Source of the DNA: Effrenium voratum
Taxonomy: Eukaryota > Sar > Dinophyceae > Suessiales > Symbiodiniaceae
NCBI GenBank assembly: GCA_963377175.1
Contig: CAUJNA010000508.1
Coordinates: 92,501-156,500 of the forward strand
Direction: 5' to 3'
DNA length: 64,000 nucleotides
In this document: piece by piece, positions 1 to 11,079 of the stretch
Layout of the letters: the number at the start of each line of letters is the position of its first letter
Numbering within the stretch: the first letter of the stretch is position 1
The notes under the pieces: model-generated
The model's input: only the letters and a program-made list of their open reading frames with translations
What the model was told of the DNA's origin: nothing
Database searches by the model: none
Position numbers and translations under genes: made by a program

Positions 1-190
1 ACCCTACACAACCTCAAGCCAACCCTACAGACATTTAACCGATGCTAGATTCGTTGATAGAACTGCGCTTGTATTTGAAAAGCTGTGATTTTCGAACTGG
101 AGCTGCCAAAGTGACCTTCGCGTACTGCGCTTGTATTGGAAAGTGTCTATTTTCCAGCTGGAGCCGTAAAATGCGCGCGCTGTTGCCCGA
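1..190. repeat. Degenerate ~57-60 bp repeat, two units
   Basis: Two units share the pattern GCGCTTGTATT...GATTTTC..CTGGAGC. The same pattern, better preserved, forms tandem units at 42,640-42,790 (TTGTACTTAAAAGTTGCGAT...CCAGCCGGAGCTGC), and relics occur near 39,290 and 46,980. No coding sense is apparent. Confidence 0.5.
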
Positions 191-1250
191 AAATTATGTA
201 AATTACAGCGCTTTGGCACCCCCCAGGCGAGATAATTTGTTATTGATCCTGTAAATAGTTTGTTTTTGATCCGGATTTCTTTTTGATCCCGTGAATAATT
301 TGTTTTGATCCTGCACCCCCCAGCATGGGTTTCATTCAGGAGATGCCTCTCTCCCTACGTGTCGTTCTGATTGGGGAATCTCAGCCTCCGCAATTCGGAG
401 GCATTGCTGCAAAGCTGTCACCCCTGAGCCTTTTCACCACCACCCCAGCCCGACATTGAGGTCAATCGAGTCAAACAAATGGACAACAATGGTCAGACAA
501 AACTGCTACAGGGTCAAGGGATGAAATCTGACCTCTTTTCAAAGAGAACCCAATGTCAACATGTGTTGACATTGACCCAAACAAACAGCTGCGCACGACC
601 TCCGTCGGGCGAAGCGGCAGGTACTCGGGGTACTCGGGGCATGTTGCTGACTCCGACTTATCGGATTCGAGGACGCGAGTTGTCTCTTCCTTTTCCTTTC
701 GCAATTCGTTCTAGGGGACCCAATTGATGGAAAAGAGCTAGTGTTTCGGACCCCTCCAGTGTGCGTGTGTGTCTGTGCTTGGGTCTTTCGTTCTCTGTGT
801 TTCTGTGCTTTTGTGCCTTTCTGTGCATCTCTGTATGCCAGTGTCTTGGCGCAGACATTTTTCGCGGCAGAAGTTATGTCTCAGTTTCGATATTTTGCGT
901 TGAGCGCGAGGCTTATCGTTCTTGACGTTATATTTGCAGATCTTACTGTTTTCATTCTCACGCCCGACGCCAGCAACAAATATGTCAAACATGCAAAACT
1001 GGGAAGCGTGTCGAGAGCAGTGCAGGTATCCAAGAAACAGCTGTTTGTTGCCAGGAATCTTTTGTTCACTTTTTGAAGCCCAGCTTCCAACAGAGAAACG
1101 AGGGCAAGTTTCGGCAAGGGATCTTGATCATCGTTTGGCTCGCTGTGCTCCTGGGTTGTACAAACTGTCTACGTTGACGCTTTATGCTGTGTTGACAGAA
1201 AGTCAGACGCAAGTTTCGTTTGGTTTCAGCAGGTGACACAATTTCAAGTC
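191..1250. other. No gene recognised
   Basis: Mixed-composition sequence with only short open frames on both strands and no recognisable protein motif, RNA gene or element. A weak CT/GT-rich patch occurs near 750-850. Confidence 0.4.
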
Positions 1251-1254
1251 TTAG

Positions 1255-1345
1255 ATCACCTGACCTTGCGAAAGTGCTGCGCTGCGCCTGCCGCGTAACA
1301 CCTTGCAAAAGTGCTGCGCCTGCCACGCAGCTCAAGCCTTGTGGA
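1255..1345. repeat. Short repeats with core AAGTGCTGCGCCTGC
   Basis: Two adjacent copies of a motif around AAAGTGCTGCGCCTGC..CGCA. The same motif recurs several times at 40,380-40,570, so it belongs to a dispersed family. No function visible. Confidence 0.5.
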
Positions 1346-1639
1346 ACCTTCGCGTTGCTGTGTCAACGGCGAGCCCGTTCCGAACGCGCTCCGACCAGGC
1401 GCCACGAACAGGCTAGCTTTCAGCTCTCCGGAGATGCCAGTTCACGCGCAGGGCCACGCTTTTTGCGCATGTCTATTCTCCCACACGCACGTCGCACTTT
1501 TTCTCGCCTGCTTAACTAATTATTGTCTTGTCATCTGTCATCTGTCTCACAGAGCTAGCTTTCAAGCGGTTGCCATAACACGGTTTCCTCCAAACTCACA
1601 ACACAATTTACAGCGTGGAGCCGGTCTACACTCGTCGAA

Positions 1640-1805
1640 CGTTGTTGTTGTTGTTGTTGTTGTTGTTGTCGTTGCTGTCGTTGTTGTCGTTGTTGTCGTT
1701 GTTGTCGTTGCGGTTGTTGCGGTTGTCGTTGTCGTCGTTGTGGTTGTTGCTGTCGTTGTCGTCGTCGTTGTTGTCGTCGTCGTCGTGGCTGTCGTTGTTG
1801 TAGCG
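1640..1805. repeat. GTT/GTC trinucleotide microsatellite
   Basis: Continuous run of GTT, GTC and GCT triplets. Long valine-rich or leucine-rich frames across it are products of the repeat, not genes. Confidence 0.95.
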
Positions 1806-2200
1806 GGAGTAATTGCACTACTAGTAGTATCTCCGCTGGCCATGGCCGTGCGTCCCAGCCCTGGACAGAAAGCGTAACTTGCTACGAAACGCGCATCTTT
1901 AGCTGGGCGTGCGCTCTGAAATGATGGTGGAGAAGTGCTTCCCGCACACTCACCGCTTTTGTAGGTTCGTGGCAGAGCGAGGGCCACAGTGTCATCCCAA
2001 AGAACCCCGCAAGAAGAAGGATTTAGGAGGCGTTGAGAACGCATAGTTTGATCGCGGCGACAAGAATACATGAAGGAGGAGCGAAGACTGGAAGAGGTGA
2101 CAATGCAAGCAGGGGTCAACATGGTACACCGCTCCACATCTACTGTTCGCAATTCATGAAGCGCTCATCAACTTGGGGGCCATGATGCGAACGCACGGAG
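1806..2200. other. No gene recognised
   Basis: Unique-looking sequence between two trinucleotide arrays. No convincing frame or motif. Confidence 0.4.

Positions 2201-2274
<74 letters not shown>
2201..2274. repeat. Perfect (AAC)n microsatellite
   Basis: About 24 uninterrupted AAC triplets. Confidence 0.98.
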
Positions 2275-2849
2275 AGGTACAGACAAAAACAGGGACCCCG
2301 CACACACATTATTCTTCTCTTAGACTCTTAGTCTCTACAGTCCTGCGCAAGCAAAAACAGGGGCCCCGTCGGTTGTTATGACCACCCCCCCCGCCAACAA
2401 CCACCCACACCAGCAGGCTTGGTTGGAAAGCCCAGCCGCCTTCTTCTTCAGGGCCACTTTCTTCACATGGCTGGAGGGTCAGGGCTTGCCTCTGATCCGT
2501 TTCATGACACAAATTGGCTCAGACCGCGCTTCACCACATCTGAAAGCCCACTGGACCAACACACATTCTCTTCCCTACGTCTCCACACGTCGAAACTAAC
2601 ACGCTCTGTCAGTTGTTCTGACCCTCTTGAGGTGTTGGTTTTTCTTCTCGTTCCTAGAAACGAAAACAGGGACCCGGTTGGTTGTTTTTACCCCCACAAC
2701 AGGGCGCAAAAACCCTTCTTTCGTGTCCACGCTGCTTGTTTCTCAAATCACCTTGGGCCTGCGTCTGTAACCCTCAGTGTCTTCCAGGAAGCTCACCAAA
2801 AAGGCTACAATCAAGTATCCAGAGGGTCCCAGTCTTAGTCTCTACCAAC
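2275..2849. other. No gene recognised; two diverged copies of a short segment
   Basis: The phrase around 'aaaacagggaccccg' occurs near 2,286, 2,353 and 2,663, which suggests old local duplication. No coding signal recognised. Confidence 0.4.
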
Positions 2850-2899
2850 AACAAGAACAACAACAACAACACCAACAGCAACACCAACAACACCACCAC

Positions 2900-2934
<35 letters not shown>

Positions 2935-3118
2935 GCAGCAGCAGCAAAAATAGCAACAACAACAACAACAACACCAACACCACCAACAACACCAACAACA
3001 CCAACAAGACCACTACCACCAACAACAACAACAACAGCAGCGCCAGCAACAGAAACAGCAACAGCAACAACAACAACAACAGCAGCAGCAGCAACAACAA
3101 CAACAACAACAGCAACAA
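2850..3118. repeat. CAA/CAG/CAC microsatellite
   Basis: About 270 bp of CAA, CAG and CAC triplets with few interruptions. Poly-Asn, poly-Ser and poly-Leu frames here are repeat artefacts. Confidence 0.95.
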
Positions 3119-3520
3119 GGCCGTCGGCTGTCCAGCCGCCCCCACAAGGGCTGTCCGTTGAAATTCGGTGATTTAGGTCCGAGGCTTCAAAATCCCAGCG
3201 GTTTTTGCGTTTTCGATATCTAAATCTTTGTTTTCAACAGTGTGAAAATGATGGCCGGGCTCTAGAATATTCTTCCATTGCGTTTTCACATCAGCCAAAC
3301 GCGTGGTTTGGCAAGGGTCCAAAACGAAAAGTCGGCCTCAACACCATTAAAGGGCAGCAACGCGGTTTTCACAGGTAGTTCCAGATATCTCACCAACCAC
3401 AACCCAGAACCCGCAACCCACAACCCACAACAAACAACAAACAAGAAACAATCAAGAGCCAAACAAGAAATAACCAACAGCCAACGAGAAACAAGGAACA
3501 ACCAACAACCAACAACCGGC
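3119..3520. other. No gene; A/C-rich stretch at the end
   Basis: 3,119-3,400 shows nothing recognisable. 3,400-3,520 is a degenerate CAACCCACAAC / AACCAACAGCC low-complexity stretch. Confidence 0.5.
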
Positions 3521-3715
3521 GTGCGTGCGTTTGAGGGACACGCGCGTGGGCGGGTGTGCTTACCATGTGCCGGGCGCGGGTGCGTTTGGGCGACATTCGC
3601 GTGGGCGGGCTCACCGTGTGCTAGGCATTGGCGCATTTGAGCGACATGCGCGCGGGCGGGTGTGCGTACCAGGCATGGGTGCGTTTGAGCGACGTGCGCG
3701 TGGCAGGCGTGGCGG
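3521..3715. repeat. ~50-bp GC-rich minisatellite, about four units
   Basis: Four units of the type GTGCGTTTGAGCGACATGCG.CGGGCGGGTGTGC.TACC, diverged by point changes and indels, in direct orientation. Frames running through are repeat-driven. Confidence 0.8.
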
Positions 3716-3850
3716 ATATATAAGAACATGACATCAAAAGTAGCGCGGAACGCGTGAAAGGAACGCCTTCGTGGGCCAAATGCGAGCTGCGATTTTTTGC
3801 CCGCGTGGCAGGCGTGGGAGATTGCTAAGAGTGCGACATCAAAAGTGACG
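3698..3850. repeat. Direct pair of ~45-bp repeats
   Basis: CGTGGCAGGCGTGG...GACATCAAAAGT occurs at about 3,700-3,745 and again at 3,803-3,848, overlapping the end of the upstream minisatellite. Confidence 0.7.
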
Positions 3851-4077
3851 AACCTGCTGGGGGCGGCTGAACAGCCGAGTGCCAACAACAACAACCACTG
3901 CGCCTAGGGATTTCAAGGTGTGGCTACTAATGGGTTGGCAGACCAGAAAGGGACAGAAGGAATATTCTTTAACTTTCTATCTTCCCACTTCCTGGAAACA
4001 AGTATTATTAAAGATCTTCCGAGTCCATAAAGTAGAAGTCACGGCTTCATTGATCCGAGTATACGCGCAGTAGACAA

Positions 4078-4225
4078 TTGGGGTTCTGTTTCGGGGGGCA
4101 ATAAGCACACGGCTGCCTATATACTCATGGCTCATGATTGCGCGGGGGGGTAGGGTTTCGGGTTTTGTTTGGAGTGATAGGCACACGCCTGACAATATGC
4201 TCATGGCTCATGCTCACATTTCCTC
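4078..4225. repeat. Direct duplication of ~55-75 bp
   Basis: Two diverged copies share GGGTT(C/T)TGTTT..., CACACG(G/C)CTG and CTCATGGCTCATG. They lie immediately upstream of, and partly inside, the open frame at 4,134. Confidence 0.6.
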
Positions 4226-4511
4226 GCCGCCTCAGCCGCTCAACCGCTTTCATATGAGGGGCGTGTGCTACGGTAAGATCGTGCCATGGCCGTTTGACTT
4301 TGCAGGTATGCGTGATGAAGATGGAGTGCCTATTGGCTCCGCTGACGTGGCTGAGATGGAAGAGCAGTTGCATTTGAAGACCGCAGTGCGGAGAATCCAA
4401 CAGGATCTTAGAGATCAGAGCGGCATCGTTGGGAGCTGTGGAGCGGCTCTGCCAAGAGGATTTCGCCGCTGGGTAGCACAAACAGCTTGGTTGGGAGAAC
4501 AGCCTTGGTGA
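4134..4511 (+). CDS. Hypothetical open frame, possible exon
   Basis: A 125-codon frame. The first third is encoded by the local duplication at 4,078-4,225 and is unlikely to be protein. The part from about residue 40 onward (around 4,250-4,500) has a more protein-like, charged composition (MRDEDGVPIGSADVAEMEEQ, then a predicted helical KTAVRRIQQDLRDQSG). It could be an internal exon of a host gene. I do not recognise a domain, no splice partners were identified, and the chance that this is a random frame is substantial. Confidence 0.2.
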   Translation: MIARGGRVSGFVWSDRHTPDNMLMAHAHISSPPQPLNRFHMRGVCYGKIVPWPFDFAGMRDEDGVPIGSADVAEMEEQLHLKTAVRRIQQDLRDQSGIVGSCGAALPRGFRRWVAQTAWLGEQPW

Positions 4512-6229
4512 AGCCTTGAGCCCGAAGAGCCCAGTTTGTTTGAATAGCAATCAGAATTTAATTGTTCGTGGATATAGCGTGAGTGTGCAGTGACAGGCCT
4601 TTAGACACAGTGTTGGTTCAAATCCGACATTGGGCAACGAGCAGAGCGAGAGGCCATCAGCGAAGCGACCAGTGGTGGAAGATGCTTTCACAAGCCAGGG
4701 TGCAAGTGGATCGCCAGCGGTTGCGAACGGATGACGCAACGTGATGCCATTTGGCAAATTACAACAAGGCGTGTCAGACGTGTCATGATTTCGGAAAAGG
4801 GTTTGGCAAGTGAACAGCAGCTTCTGCTGTGGGATTTCGGCAGCGCTTTTTGCAAAGCGACATGCTGCTTCTTCAGGATGGCGTTTGTTGAATGTGTTCA
4901 AACCTCCACGCAGGCCATGTGTTTCCATTCTCCACGCGCTCCACTTGAAGTATGGCAGAAGACAACGACAACCAAAAGAAGTTTCTTGTCCGGTATTTTT
5001 GTGTAAACAGTTGCCGGGAAAGTGCTGCGCAAACACGTGGCGAACTCATGGTTGAAATGCCACAAAACACTGTTTTCCCATTGTTCTTGCTGGCCGGAAC
5101 ATCCATGAAAAGGCATGTACGCCCGGGCAGCAGGTGTCCGTGGTGCGAATAAGATTCGATTCTTTCCTTCTTCCTAGATCCAATTTGTGAGCGATTTCTC
5201 CGTTCTTCAACATATCCTACCTCCTCGCCTCGGAGTTTGGAGCGTGTTTGTGGTCATCATCACGCCCATCTATGTCTAATAACATCAAGTATCTTTAGAG
5301 TAATTTGTTATGTAGGAAAGGAATGAAAGAATACAAGGATGAAAATGGACCCTTGCTTCCCAACCCTTCCCATCTTAAATTGATAGCTAAGAATGCAATG
5401 ATAGGATGAAGATGGGAGAGTTGGAAGACTCATTTTCATGTTGTATTCTTTGGGACTCACATACCTGTTTTGTCCTTTCCATATCTTCTCCTAACCAACA
5501 TCCGTCTCTGCGTTTGCATGGTGTCCGTATCACGCTAAACTCTCAAAACCACCACCTCAGGGTTTTGAACCTGTTTGGTGACCTGCGGATTGGCCGCTTC
5601 AAAAGCATTCCAAAGCCTTTTTCAAATATAATTTGTTGGACCCCCTCAAAATAGAAAACACTTTTTGGTTTCCCTTAAAGACAACTTGAAAGGGGTACCT
5701 GCCACAATCACCCCTTCGGAGGATGTCATTTGCGAGCGAGAATGCGTGGGAGACGGACAAGGCCGGCGGCTCAGTAGCCGACGCCATTCTTGCGAGGCAT
5801 TCGTGGCGCCAGCAAGAGACGCTGTCATCTCATGCCTTGGTTCAACAATACCTTGCCCATGTCATGTGGCCATGTGAGCAAATGCTCAGCAAATGCCAAT
5901 GTCAGAGCCCTGAAGCATTTCTGCACGGATTGCTGAGCTTCGAGCATTGGCTCGAGCAAGCATTGTATTCATTCGGGTTCATCACTTTGCGACAATTGAC
6001 GCTTGGCAGGATCCTTCTCATTGGAGTAGGTCTATTTGGAGTTCGAAGCGAGTTGGTTCGGGTTGCAAGTGGGGCTCTTGGTGGTGGTGCAGTCTTTACG
6101 TCAGGTGGTGTTCGACAGCCCGCAGCGGGCACCTTGCCGGAGTGGGTGGGGTGCGGCTTTGGAAAGGGGGATGGCGGTGTGCTTGAACATGTAGCAGCAG
6201 CCACCCTTTGGAATGGCTTTGACAGTCAC
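4512..6229. other. No gene recognised
   Basis: Several frames of 60-190 codons exist on both strands, but none shows a known motif or sustained protein-like composition. No repeats of note were seen. Possibly intergenic or intronic. Confidence 0.4.
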
Positions 6230-8107
6230 CGTACGCGCATTTCCACCCTTGCGCCACAAAAGAAAACCCGATTTTGCGGGACAGTTGCCTGAAGATTCTG
6301 TGTCTGTGGTGAGCACGGAGCCTGGTGCCCCTTGTTTTGCTGGCCCGCTTTTTGGTTGTTGGGCCACCCAGCGAGGGAAATAATCAAGTCTTTCGAACAT
6401 TTGATTTCAGCATCCGGATATATCTGGGTCATGGGCCAGTTGGTGCTGCTATCTCAAGAATGCCCTGTGTAACGGTTATGGAGAAAGATCAGGGAAGTGC
6501 ATGCGAGTTTGTGATCAGGGGTAAGCCCCAGCAGTGCACAGTGCAGCCCGCAAAGACATGGGGCAAGTCTGTTGCTTGCCACTCCGCAAAGAGGTGTTGC
6601 AATGAAACTTGGACACGTGGGGCGTGCTCCGGCCAAATGTGCTGTGGTCAAAAGACCTCCTTGCTTGGGATGCATCACGATGGTCAGACCCTGTAGTTGG
6701 TTTGGTTTCTCTTGGTTCCCTTTTCCGCCGCTCTAAAAATGCCCCCCCCCCCCCCATGGTGTTGACCGGATCCCTTGGATCGCCCAGGTCAGGCAGAAGA
6801 GCCCGAAGGACTCAGAGGCCGGGCTCGTAGAGGACCATCGTCAGAAACGTATTTTAAAGGCTTCACCACCAGGCTTTTGGCCCATACGGCTGAGGCAGAG
6901 AAGGAGCAAAGGGATGAATGAGGACCAACACGTGTCATTGTGTTTGCGTTGGGGTTTGGTCAATACATGTATAATATCTCTATATATATTCACATATTTG
7001 GTGTTGGGGGGGGGGGGCAATCGGGGCAATTGCTGGATCGTGATTTGCATTGAAGGCTGCGGGTGTGTGATGCTTTTCTCGCGCCCCACAGCAGCCATCA
7101 CTTCAACTCCACTTGTACGCATGTGTTTTTGTGAGTGACAGCTAGCCTCTCAAGATACGGGCAGGTCCACTTGAGACACCCTCCCCCTTAAAAAAGAGGA
7201 TCATCAGTTGGAAAGCTCCCTATTTTTGAGACAAGCGAGTTGTTTCTTCCATGGGCTTTGACATGAAGCACTCTTGTGGCTCCCTTGCCACATTTTTGCC
7301 TGCAATCGCTGCTGAGCGATGCGCAAATCTGGAAGGTGATGTGCCACAAACCGCAAGCCATAGTACGGTACAATTTGGCAGAATCAGTATTGACCAATAC
7401 ACTGGTCACCAAAATGAACTGAAACTCCGTTCGGATGGTGATTTTGTGGTGGTGCCTTCTTGTATGTAGGAAAGACCCAATGATGTTGATGTGGCAGCTT
7501 ATCGCCATGGGTCATAGCGATCCTGCAGGCCACACCAAAGCCTGCCCGCAATGCAGCAATGGCCTCAGATCCAAGGTCAGAAACGTTCAAATCTGATCGG
7601 CAAGATGAGTCAAGCGTTGCTGACTCACGGTGTATGGTTCTGGTTTGAAATGGGTCATGGTCATGAAATGTCATGAATCCCCATGCAAATGCTTATCAAA
7701 GGGTTCCAAGTTGTGTTGTGTGAGTATGTTTTGCAAAAGTATCGGCCCTGACCTCGCGCTGGGAGGAAATTAGCACCTTTCCATGACTATCTGTAAAAGC
7801 ACGAGTGTTCCGTCTTCTGGTGGATGTCATGCCATTTTCGCAGCTGTGTCGAAAACTTACCGTTCTCACTGTAGCCCTCCCAATGCCCAGAACATGGCTA
7901 GGGAATATGGCTAAATTGGGGTGTAGATGGCACTTCGTCCCCAAGCTGAAGGTCGTTCAGGTGCTGACAAACCGCTACATTTGCCAGGCACTCCCATCGA
8001 AGACCGGGGGCTTCGAGAATGACGCAAGAGAAGAAGAGGGGGCCTGATACTTATTGTGGTTGCAGGAAAAGTTTGGGTGGGTCTCATCATCTCCCCGAGT
8101 TGGGTCA
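6230..8107 (+). repeat. Segmental duplication, copy A
   Basis: Collinear blocks match copy B at 27,770-31,191: about 6,300-6,400 with 27,780-27,870; 6,605-6,690 with 27,885-27,960; 6,770-6,880 with 28,085-28,195; 7,015-7,155 with 28,825-29,020; 7,185-7,345 with 30,125-30,265; 7,405-7,620 with 30,310-30,545. Most blocks are clearly diverged. The final block, 7,790-8,107, is almost identical to 30,874-31,191. Copy A contains a poly-C run near 6,741 and a poly-G run near 7,006. Confidence 0.85.
7790..8107 (+). repeat. 318-bp near-identical block, copy A
   Basis: I count three substitutions and no indels against 30,874-31,191. An 80-codon frame (7,805-8,047, LVDVMPFSQLCRKLTVLTV...) is preserved in both copies; the substitutions give one silent and two replacement changes (M/T and Q/P). 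No family is recognised. It may be an exon, a recent mobile insertion or a gene-conversion tract. Confidence 0.8.
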
Positions 8108-10570
8108 AACATGATCAGATGCTCACTTGCTTCTGTACGTATTTTTTGAAACGACCACAGAAGGTCTTGCACGTGCTCTTCAGACATAAGCCTTCTGAAA
8201 AGGTCTCCTATAGAAGGTCTTCTGTGGAAAGCAAAAGCCGCCAGACCTGTGATGGCAACAGTCATGTGGAGATCTGCGTGAATTCCGCTGCCGAGCCCTG
8301 TGATCAGACTTAGCAAATCAATCCAGAACAAACCAAAAGGAGTGGCCCCAAGCTAAAGCCGACGCACAGCCAAGCTAGATTAGTCCCATGCACTGCCACC
8401 GAGGCTGCGGAGCGTGAGGAGAGCTTGCGCCAGCGCAAGGGGCCTCAAAGCGGGGAGAACAGGGCTGTCTGTAACTAGCCTTCAAGGCAGAGAGCGCGGG
8501 GATAAACATTGAAGGCTTCGCCAGCGCTTGCGAACTTTGCTTCAAGCCTCAACGTGCCAAAGCCAACAGCCCCGCTCAGACACGCTTAGTTTGGCCTCAT
8601 TTGACCCACGAGTGGAAGTGCCCTCAATCACTTTAACATCAGAAAAACAATGTTTGATTTTGTGCGAAGTTAATCAGACATTGTCATTGCTCAGTGGCGC
8701 TGCACCACTATCGGTCATATCCCCAACACATGGCACAATACATACCACAACACATACCAAGCACAGCACAACAACAACTGACAGAACTTGACGGCTGGCA
8801 AAACGTCCTGGCCAGTTTCAAGAGAAGTATTGGGCTTCGAACTTTTGTCATGTCTTGTATCACAGAAAAACTGAATGCTTGCCTTCGGCCCTTCGGCCCT
8901 GTGCGCAAGCGCCAAGGCGAGCGCTCTGCGGAGCGCAACGCCCAGGCTCCCGAAATGGGCCAGGGAGAACCCAACCGAAGGAGTAGTAACTGAGGAGTAT
9001 TTTTGTTTGTCTGGGGAGAGGTATCTTTGATCATGTGTCAGGAATGATTGGTCAACAAATAGTGCAAGTAGCGTATGTGTTTCATTCAGTCAAACATCAC
9101 AGACTATTTGCAGATACTTGGCCTTGGGGAGACCCCTTGGTTACCGCGATTTGCTTGGGACTACTGAGAAGTGACAAAATGCCGGCGCAAGGAGTCCTCA
9201 CGAATTGGAGAGCGATAGTGCCCTCGTTCACTCAGCGACTGCTGTCCCAACCTGTGCAGGAAGTGGCGCTTAAGAAGAAAGCAGTGGCCATCTTAGTCGC
9301 TGGAATTATGCTTTTGCTGCGAGTCAGGCACGTGCTTACAACTCCCATTTTCGCAGCTCCAGCTTCAAAGTCCTAGAACGATCTAGAACGACTTCCATTT
9401 GCGATCATTTGCGTGGCTCTACAGTCATTAGCAGATGCATAGCTCACGCAGACAGATCACTCACATGCCTCCAACGGAACCCAAATTGACATCAACCGTT
9501 TCAAATTCTCAGACACACCCATAAACGTTGTTATAGCTTGGGTTTGATAGGGTTTGCGTGGAGTGCAGTGGATGCGAGTTTGAGCACCGTGTATACACAC
9601 GTATGCCAATCAGGTCTTGCCAAGTGGGCATATGCATTTTGACGAATCTCTAGGCAAAAGGAGCAGATTAATACGTGATGCACGCGGACCTTTGCAGACA
9701 GGATACTCTTCTTCGCAGCATGTAGTTTTGTCTGGTGTTATGCGGGAACCTAGGCCGAGCGGCGCACATCCGCACAACGAGTCATCGATGAAGAGCAGCA
9801 GTATCGCACTCAAAGCTCCGAGCTTTCGCGGAGAGACGTTGAGACGTTGTGTTTGGCCAAGGCGCCAATCCACAAGAGCAAAGCATCTTGATGTCGAGGA
9901 GAAGCGTCGCGGGCCCCGATCACGCCGCCGCATTGATGGTGTCAAATATGGCTGAGCTTCCGAATCGGTCTCATACTTGTTCCCTATCAAAATCTTTCGA
10001 CCTTGTTGCCAAAATGATCCTTACAGATAGATTTGATGACAGCCATTTGACTTCCCAAGGCATCAGACTTGAGCTTGTGGTTTGTGAAGCCAAACAAAAA
10101 GGCTGCCAGTGCGAGGCCACTTGTCACCCCGGATATGCTTCCCAAAGTGCGCCACGGTTAGCGCTTGTTGCCGTTGTTTCTTGACGGACGTTGGTGCGTT
10201 CAGATGCACACCGGATGCTCTGTTTGAAACTCAGTCGAAAGCTCGAGGGGAGGTTTGCTGACTAGCGTTTAAAGCAGAGATTGCAGAACTTGTCCCGCCC
10301 CAGAGTCTGTTGCCAAGCTCGTGCAAGAGGTTGCGAGAAGGTGCAAAGTACGACCCGAATTCTATTGATATCGGAGTTGCAGGCTACACACAGTATTCAG
10401 TATTCTGTACTTTCTCCATGTCTAGCCTCTTTGCAATTCAGATGCTATATTCTGCGAGACCTGGGGATGTGTCAAAGCTAGGGTCCCTTTCAGGATCGAG
10501 TTCAAAGGTAGCCAGCATCACACCCACCATTTCGAGGGGTACCCAATTGTCATGCCACTTTGTCAAAACC
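8108..10570. other. No gene recognised
   Basis: Frames such as 9,035-9,376 (+) and 9,610-9,990 (-) show no recognisable motif. No structured repeats were found. Confidence 0.4.
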
Positions 10571-11079
10571 ATAAGATCAACCACAGTGACTTAAAACCCG
10601 GGCTTGACGAGGTATGCTTGATTTCGCGATAGGAAACAGATTACACTGACTACTAATACGTTGTATCGATAGGACTTGTCCATTTGATCCCGACAAGGGC
10701 AGATGGCAACTATGGATGAGAATTGGAGACAAATGAAACGAACTTGAAGAGAAATGGAAGAGATCTGGAAGAGAAATGGACAGACAGTCAAAACACTGCA
10801 AATGAAGAGAACTGGACGCAAATTGAGAGACATGGGAAAAACGGGCAGAACGGGACAAACAGGGAGGGAAATGAAGGAGAAGTTGGGGGAAGTTGTCAAA
10901 CCTGCAAATAAACGAAAGGAGCAGAAAGACATGGTAGACATCATTGTCAGAGCAATACTATGTCTTTCCATGTCTTCATACGTATTTTGCCCGTCCTGTT
11001 TGTGTCTTTCCATTTGTTCAAGTCACCTCCATTTCTCTTCCTTTTTGTTTTGATTTCCTTTCATTTTTCTCATTTCTGT
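10571..11079. other. Purine-rich then pyrimidine-rich stretch, partly self-complementary
   Basis: 10,715-10,930 is rich in GAGAAATGGAAGAG-like phrases. 10,960-11,110 is rich in CATTTCTCTTCC-like phrases, the complement. The two halves could pair imperfectly. The pyrimidine half continues into the leader of the 660-bp array. Confidence 0.5.

Noticed and set aside
1311..1877. 188-codon Val-rich frame
   Set aside because: Most of it is the GTT/GTC microsatellite read in frame.
2682..3161. 159-codon Asn/Ser-rich frame
   Set aside because: Produced by the CAA/CAG array; no flanking coding sense.
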